A stretch of DNA of 17,858 nucleotides from Candidatus Sericytochromatia bacterium (lineage in GTDB: Bacteria; Cyanobacteriota; Sericytochromatia; UBA7694), in contig CAJYHH010000123.1 of NCBI GenBank assembly GCA_913773825.1, positions 1 through 17,858 on the forward strand. Direction: 5' to 3'. Each line of letters opens with the position of its first letter. The first letter of the stretch is position 1. The notes below the pieces were generated by a model. It was not told the DNA's origin. It saw nothing but the letters and a program-made list of their open reading frames with translations, and searched no databases. Made by a program: the position numbers and the translations under genes. Positions 12,897 to 17,858 of this stretch are shown piece after piece.

Positions 12897-14978
12897 ATGC
12901 CGATTCGCTTGATCGGACTCATGCTACTGCTAGGAGCCTGTACAGCGGCACCAGTGGGCCCAGAGCCTCAGACCCCATTGCCTGAAACCAGTCAATCTGC
13001 CCAAGTCAGCCAGCGCACGCTACGACCAGTCAAACTGGCTTTACGCTTTGATCAGGGCTTTAAAACGCAATGCGCCAACTGCAAAGTGCGCTACGCCAAA
13101 ATCGAAATTAAAGGTTCTGGCAATCTCAGCACGCCGATTTATGCCCAAGGCAGTGATGCCAACGGCTATACGCCGATTGATGAAACCCAGGGTGTGCAAA
13201 CGATTTCTGCATTGGTTCCAGAGGGGGTCAACTGGGTCGCTTATGCCAGCCTGCATACGACTAATCTTCCCGATCAGGATCCGCTGACGCGGATTGGCAA
13301 TGCTTTTCACAATCCTGAATTAAATGGCCCACCAGCCCCACCAGGCCAATCAAGAGATCAAGTTGAGTTAACCTTACGCTCCCTGCAAGTCGCTCAGATT
13401 GTCGAAGCGCTGCATGTGCTTGATTCACCTAAAGTATTAAGCCCTTTAGATCTTGAAAAAGTTCAGCAGCTCAGTGACTCGTTACTTGGCGTCCAGCAGC
13501 AGCCTGACGGGACGTTCAGCTTTAGCCGCATGCCGGCTTTAGATGATCCAACCCGTCTATTAGATGCCCAGGCGATTGCGGGCATGCTTGAAAACGGTCA
13601 ACTCAGTGAACAAAACCCCGAAGCCGCTGCTCAGGTGCCAATTGAACAATTATTGCCTGAACCCAAAGTTATTAATAGCTATCGGGCCCGCAGCATGACG
13701 GCCGGGCTGAGCAAAATGGTGATGGACCCCACGACAGGCCATTTGTTTAGCTTTGACCGCGCTCAGACCAGCCAGCGGGTCTATAGTCTTCAGACACCCA
13801 GTTTTGCCGCCGTAACGGCGCCTTATAATCTCGGCACCCAAAACGCTTTTGGTTTACGTAATCGCTATTTTTCGCTAGGAAAAGCCTCAAGCGGCGGTGG
13901 AGCGTTACAAGCGGCGGCCTTTGCCTATGAATACACCGCTCTCAACACCATGACGCTAAAAGCCCTTAATCAAGCTGATGGCTCGGTGCTCTGGCAACAT
14001 CAGTTTAATCAGTCTTTGCCGACAGATTTTATCCCTGTTGCCCAAAACAACGGCAAAGTCTATGTAGTTCAGAGCAATATGACGCCCGCCCAGTCAGGCG
14101 TCTATGCCTTTGATAACGGACAATTGAGCTGGAGCGCACCGATTGTGGTCACCAGCAATCAGAACACCTACTCACCCAGCTTTGCCAGTGCAGGTGCGCT
14201 TAGCCCTGATGGCCAGACGCTCTACGTGATTCGCATGTCGTATCCCCCCTTTGAACCCACTGCCCGCCTGGTGGCCATTTCAACCGCAAATGGTTTAAAT
14301 GCCAACGAACGCCAGCTCTGGAGTCTTGATTTAGGCGGCGAAACTTTTGCTAACGCCAGCCCGGTTGTTGGCCGCAACGGCAATATTTATATCAGCTCTT
14401 ATGCGATGCCGGCTAATTACCAGATTGGCGATCCGATTCCGGGGCAATTACAGGCGATTAGCTCACAGGGCCAGCGTCTTTGGTCGCAGCCTTTGGCCTC
14501 AGCAGCCGGCAATCCGCCTGTTGTGGATTACCGCCAAGGCCAGGACATTATCTATCTGACCACGGATTTAGCCCAGGTGCTGTCTTATAGCGCCACCGGC
14601 ACAATGCGCTGGAGTCTGACGCTTAAAGGCACAGCCGGTGAAGGTCCCGTTGACTCACCGGTTATTGGTGAAGATCTGGGTGATTTGCGCACCCTGTACC
14701 AAGCACTCGGTAACGGTTTGATTTATGCCATTCGCGATAACGGCAGCAGTGCTCAGAACCTCTGGGCCCAAGCGCCTGGCGGCAAAGTTAAAGGGGGGAT
14801 GGTTCTGCATCAGGGTCATCTATATGCTCCGACCCTTGACGGCGGGGAAGGCCAGTTTGTTCAGCTTAAAGCCATTCAGGTCCACAGTCAGAACCTGCCA
14901 CCCGCAGCCCCCTGGCCAATTACAGGTGGCAATTTAGCCGCATCGGGCGTAACTCACCACAGTTTGCAAGTGCCATAG
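12897..14978 (+). CDS. PQQ-type beta-propeller lipoprotein
   Basis: The protein has 693 residues from ATG 12897, chosen because GGAGG (12882-12886) lies upstream and the product then begins MPIRLIGLMLLLGAC, a lipoprotein signal with lipobox LGAC (C15). The frame extends to 12708 but without sense. Residues 45-260 form an N-terminal region with CANC (59-62). Residues about 265-690 show the repeated strand pattern of PQQ-like propellers: 'LNQADGSVLWQH', 'RQLWSLDLGG', 'LQAISSQGQRLWSQPL', 'VLSYSATGTMRWSLTL' and the closing 'APWPITGGNLAASG'. Such propellers usually scaffold protein contacts at the envelope (BamB-like) or, less often, hold a quinone cofactor; no dehydrogenase residues stand out. 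It is likely co-transcribed with the large gene 80 bases downstream, as no terminator separates them. Confidence 0.82.
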   Translation: MPIRLIGLMLLLGACTAAPVGPEPQTPLPETSQSAQVSQRTLRPVKLALRFDQGFKTQCANCKVRYAKIEIKGSGNLSTPIYAQGSDANGYTPIDETQGVQTISALVPEGVNWVAYASLHTTNLPDQDPLTRIGNAFHNPELNGPPAPPGQSRDQVELTLRSLQVAQIVEALHVLDSPKVLSPLDLEKVQQLSDSLLGVQQQPDGTFSFSRMPALDDPTRLLDAQAIAGMLENGQLSEQNPEAAAQVPIEQLLPEPKVINSYRARSMTAGLSKMVMDPTTGHLFSFDRAQTSQRVYSLQTPSFAAVTAPYNLGTQNAFGLRNRYFSLGKASSGGGALQAAAFAYEYTALNTMTLKALNQADGSVLWQHQFNQSLPTDFIPVAQNNGKVYVVQSNMTPAQSGVYAFDNGQLSWSAPIVVTSNQNTYSPSFASAGALSPDGQTLYVIRMSYPPFEPTARLVAISTANGLNANERQLWSLDLGGETFANASPVVGRNGNIYISSYAMPANYQIGDPIPGQLQAISSQGQRLWSQPLASAAGNPPVVDYRQGQDIIYLTTDLAQVLSYSATGTMRWSLTLKGTAGEGPVDSPVIGEDLGDLRTLYQALGNGLIYAIRDNGSSAQNLWAQAPGGKVKGGMVLHQGHLYAPTLDGGEGQFVQLKAIQVHSQNLPPAAPWPITGGNLAASGVTHHSLQVP

Positions 14979-15030
14979 TATTTAGATAATTTTCAAATAT
15001 TTTAAAACAATCCGTTATTTAAGACAATTT

Positions 15031-15052
15031 CTCCTCAAGAAATCAAAAGGAG
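15031..15052 (+). promoter_or_regulatory. Ribosome binding site with complementary upstream segment
   Basis: AAGGAG (15047-15052) lies six bases before ATG 15059 and is a strong Shine-Dalgarno sequence that fixes the start. CTCCT at 15031-15035 is exactly complementary to AGGAG 15048-15052, with a 12-base loop, so a weak 5-bp hairpin could mask it. Confidence 0.45.
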
Positions 15053-15058
15053 TCTATT

Positions 15059-17858
15059 ATGACGAGCATTTTTTCGGGCAATCTGTACCGCAACTTCGTC
15101 AAGGACCAAAACGTTAAGCGCCTGGAAAACTACGACATCAACCGTTTTCAGCGCACAATTCAACAGCAGTCATCTCAAGGACGCCGCGAAAAAGAGCTTC
15201 GTGAAGGTCTGGAATACCATCAGGCCTATATGGCAGATCTGCAGACCAAACTCAATGAAGTCACTGAAAAACTTAATAATCTCTATCGCCGCTTTATCGA
15301 AAATCAGACCGCTTTTCGTAAAGTCGCAGCAGAACCCCGTTATCACGGCACCAGTGAAGCCTTAGATCTTTTACCGGATGTCACCGACCCTTCGGGTCTG
15401 CCCAATGATTATCCTACGGGTGCTCCCAATAATATTCTGCCCTTTGACGATCCAGGCCGCATTCGCAACTACAGCTATAACCCTTATTTTGGCTCTAAAG
15501 CAATTGATGAAAGTGATCAAAACGTAATCCGCACCAATTGGCAAGAGCCAGGGCTCACGGCCGAAAACGCCTATCGCGAACAAGGTGCTTTCTGGAGCAG
15601 TATTTCTTATCTGTGGGGCTGGGATCTGGATCGCATTAACGCAACTTATGCCACCACTACTAATCGTGACGACAAACAAGTTAACGTCACAGCTCTGCAG
15701 CCGAATAAAAATCAATACCCACCCCTGCGCCCCGGTGATCGCTTTCCGATTAACTGGACTGAGCAGCCTGGCGGCAGCACAGGCAGTTACCCGGCAGTCA
15801 ATATTGTCGGCTTACGGCCTGGCGGCGTGGACTATAGCCATGCCACGGATTCACTCAATACCGGTGGTGACGCCGGCGGTACCGCTCATCGCAACGTGGT
15901 CGGCACCAACAGCACCAACTGGGGCTGGGAATTTGATGACTTGCCCTTAGCTTTAGAAGTCACCTCTGTTTCGACTCAGCCAGACGGCAACACTGTCCCA
16001 ACCGGTTATCGCGTGGTTTATGATATTCCACCCACTCACCCCTACTACAACGAATTGCGCGTGCTCAACGGCACCGAGCCTAAAATCATCGATGCCCCGA
16101 CTGAAATGGTCAAAGAGCGGATTAACAATCAGGGCTTTGACTATACGGGCACTTCTTATTTTCCTGGTTCTAACGTCGTTGGCTTTCAGGTTGGCCCACT
16201 GTTTCGCACCAGCGGCGGCGCTTATGTAATCGCCCAGCCCGGCGAAACTGAATATTCAGCCCCCGGTAACTATACAGTTGCCAGTGGACCGATTGCGGCA
16301 ATTGAGCTCCAGACTTGTTTACCTGGCCTGACCATCGACAGCAATACCCGCGTGTCGTTTAAATACCGCTTCCGCGTTCATCAGAACTCAGCCCAGTTTG
16401 GCTCAACTTATGACGATAGCGGCCCAGGTGTGCCGACGCGCTTTGGCTTTTCGGCCCATGACTGGAATAACGCCGGCAATGAAGCGTTTGGCAACAGCAA
16501 TACTTTTACAGTCGGCATGCCAGACTTTGAAATTATGACAAATCAACCTGGTGCGACCCTGCTGTCGCTGGGCCGAGCACCCAGTGAAAACAGCTTTGGC
16601 ACAGATTATCTCAAAACCAGCGGCTACGAAGAGCTCTTTGCCCGCGTGGTGCCTGTACCGGGCAATGACTCAGCAGTAAGGCTTGAATTTTTATTCGAAG
16701 GCGATCTCAATCTGCTCGAAATCGAAATTGAAGACTTCCAGATTGTAGACTACACCGGCAATACCGGCACCTGGACCCAGGGCCTGTACGAAGCCGCCAA
16801 CACCAATCCGGTGATTTACGAAGGCGACCCTGAATATACCCAGGCCAACGCCCCAGGCAACGCGCCCCATGAAGTGATCAACAAATATTATCCCAATGTC
16901 TATCAATTTACTCAGTTTAACGACCAGTATCAAAACTCATACAGCAGCAATGACTTTAACGATATTGTGCGCAGCCCCTGGGAATTTGGCTTGCTTAACA
17001 TCGGCCAGGGCTCAGGCTTAAGCGGTGAAATGTGGCTTAATCTTAATGGCCGTCGCCTCAATCTGGATCATGATCCAGTTACTAACCAGATTCGCTTCTG
17101 GGACGGCAGTACTGGCGCGCCGATTAATGCCGGTAACGATATTTTGCTGAGTGCAGCGATTCAGCGTGCCTATAACTTTATCGCGGTTAACCACCCCACT
17201 GACGACTGTGGCCCCAACCCGACGATGAACATCCTTGGCAGCAATACCGGCTTAGGCTTTCCTTATAACGCTGACGGCCCCAGCGGCGGGATTGCAGTAG
17301 ACAGCCTGGCCGGTTTTAGCGTCGGCATGCCCGTGTTTGTCAACGGCCAGCCGCGCACCATTACAGCCTTGATCAACGATGCCGGGTCACCGGCTGTGAC
17401 CACCACTGACCCCGTCTTTACAAATCCAACGGCTCCACCGGTTTATCAATACCGCGCGCCTTTTGACACTTTACCGGCCTCAGAGCGCGGAGCGACTGAT
17501 TTACCCGTTGATCCCGCCACAGACTTCCCCTATACCACTGGCGGAGTGACTTACGCGACTTATACCGATTTAGCCAATGCTTTTCCACCGCCAGCCTGGC
17601 ATCCTTATGCCAGCGATCCGCTACATCCCAATTATTGGGTCAGCTATACCCAATCTACCAGTCCGGCGCGCCCGGCCCGACGTGAAGTTTACCTTAATGC
17701 AGCGGTAACACCGGCTCCCACAAGCGGCACCATTGTGCCTCAGGTGATCACGCCAGAACCCGATCGTGCCGCTCAGTTTGCTGATGCTGACCCCTTAACT
17801 CAGTTTATTTATCAGCATCTTTTGCTCCATGATGAAATCTTAGCCGGAGAAATGGCTT
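15059..17858 (+). CDS. Very large hypothetical protein without signal peptide; coiled-coil N-terminus and beta-rich body (3' end outside window)
   Basis: The frame is open from ATG 15059 to the last base, giving 933 residues with no stop; the gene continues. The start is fixed by AAGGAG. The N-terminus MTSIFSGNLYRNFVKDQN has no signal peptide or membrane helix. Residues about 30-90 are helical and charged with heptad-like leucines ('ELREGLEYHQAYMADLQTKLNEVTEKLNNLYRRF'), a probable coiled coil. The rest is rich in Asn, Gly, Thr, Pro, Tyr and poor in Lys and Cys, as in extracellular proteins. Beta-sandwich-like stretches occur near 430-580 ('SFKYRFRVHQ', 'VRLEFLFEGDLNLLEIEIEDFQIVDYTG'). Around 745 'VDSLAGFSVGMPVFVNGQPRTITALI' resembles small beta domains of surface and tail proteins. 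I do not recognise the family. It is divergent from the flagellar export operon and downstream of a propeller lipoprotein. Confidence 0.8.
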   Translation, partial: MTSIFSGNLYRNFVKDQNVKRLENYDINRFQRTIQQQSSQGRREKELREGLEYHQAYMADLQTKLNEVTEKLNNLYRRFIENQTAFRKVAAEPRYHGTSEALDLLPDVTDPSGLPNDYPTGAPNNILPFDDPGRIRNYSYNPYFGSKAIDESDQNVIRTNWQEPGLTAENAYREQGAFWSSISYLWGWDLDRINATYATTTNRDDKQVNVTALQPNKNQYPPLRPGDRFPINWTEQPGGSTGSYPAVNIVGLRPGGVDYSHATDSLNTGGDAGGTAHRNVVGTNSTNWGWEFDDLPLALEVTSVSTQPDGNTVPTGYRVVYDIPPTHPYYNELRVLNGTEPKIIDAPTEMVKERINNQGFDYTGTSYFPGSNVVGFQVGPLFRTSGGAYVIAQPGETEYSAPGNYTVASGPIAAIELQTCLPGLTIDSNTRVSFKYRFRVHQNSAQFGSTYDDSGPGVPTRFGFSAHDWNNAGNEAFGNSNTFTVGMPDFEIMTNQPGATLLSLGRAPSENSFGTDYLKTSGYEELFARVVPVPGNDSAVRLEFLFEGDLNLLEIEIEDFQIVDYTGNTGTWTQGLYEAANTNPVIYEGDPEYTQANAPGNAPHEVINKYYPNVYQFTQFNDQYQNSYSSNDFNDIVRSPWEFGLLNIGQGSGLSGEMWLNLNGRRLNLDHDPVTNQIRFWDGSTGAPINAGNDILLSAAIQRAYNFIAVNHPTDDCGPNPTMNILGSNTGLGFPYNADGPSGGIAVDSLAGFSVGMPVFVNGQPRTITALINDAGSPAVTTTDPVFTNPTAPPVYQYRAPFDTLPASERGATDLPVDPATDFPYTTGGVTYATYTDLANAFPPPAWHPYASDPLHPNYWVSYTQSTSPARPARREVYLNAAVTPAPTSGTIVPQVITPEPDRAAQFADADPLTQFIYQHLLLHDEILAGEMA

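Noticed and set aside
14979..15030. Sigma-28 flagellar promoter ahead of the giant protein gene
   Set aside because: The stretch is AT-rich with TAAA strings, but nothing close to a GCCGATAA -10 box follows at the proper spacing.

Overview
The window reads as a piece of chromosome from a flagellated, diderm (Gram-negative-type) bacterium. Three full genes on the minus strand and one on the plus strand encode proteins with clear lipoprotein signal peptides. There is a LolD-like ABC ATPase, a Blc-like lipocalin and four genes of the flagellar type III export gate. I cannot place the species. Most genes are near 50% GC (53% in one counted 60-base row of the radical SAM gene). The block at about 490-2220 is far more AT-rich (25-28% GC in two counted rows) and looks like accessory DNA.

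Layout: (1) 1-336, the 3' end of an alpha/beta-hydrolase (esterase) gene, closed by a strong terminator. (2) 493-2306, an AT-rich two-gene cassette with its own promoter. Its first gene fuses an unrecognised, immunity-like N-terminal domain to a cyclophilin domain whose catalytic residues are largely replaced. The second gene is a stand-alone relative of that N-terminal domain. A 101-bp element with 16-bp perfect inverted ends closes the cassette. (3) 2316-6167, minus strand, two lipoprotein units: a phospholipase-D-family (double HKD) lipoprotein with a small lipoprotein, and a second PLD-family lipoprotein whose gene overlaps a LolD-like ATPase gene. (4) 6351-7103, minus strand, a membrane-anchored lipocalin with an in-frame 30-bp tandem repeat. 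(5) 7155-7490, an AT-rich leader region with nested inverted repeats, followed by a B12-binding-type radical SAM protein with a C-terminal methyltransferase-like domain. (6) 9449-12487, minus strand, fliP-fliQ-fliR-flhB, with a REP/MITE-like palindromic element between fliQ and fliR. (7) 12897-17858, plus strand, a PQQ-type beta-propeller lipoprotein followed by a very large open frame with no signal peptide that runs off the window.

How the parts may work together: fliP/Q/R build the export gate and FlhB is its substrate-specificity switch. The large protein at 15059 is divergent from that operon, lacks a Sec signal and starts with a coiled coil. It could be a surface protein exported by a non-Sec route, perhaps the flagellar gate, but this is inference. 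The PLD lipoproteins, lipocalin and LolD-like ATPase suggest an emphasis on envelope lipid and lipoprotein handling. The items that look least described are the degenerate cyclophilin fusion, the large signal-less protein, the palindromic element in the flagellar operon and the structured leader of the radical SAM gene. I saw no CRISPR array, tRNA, rRNA or transposase gene.
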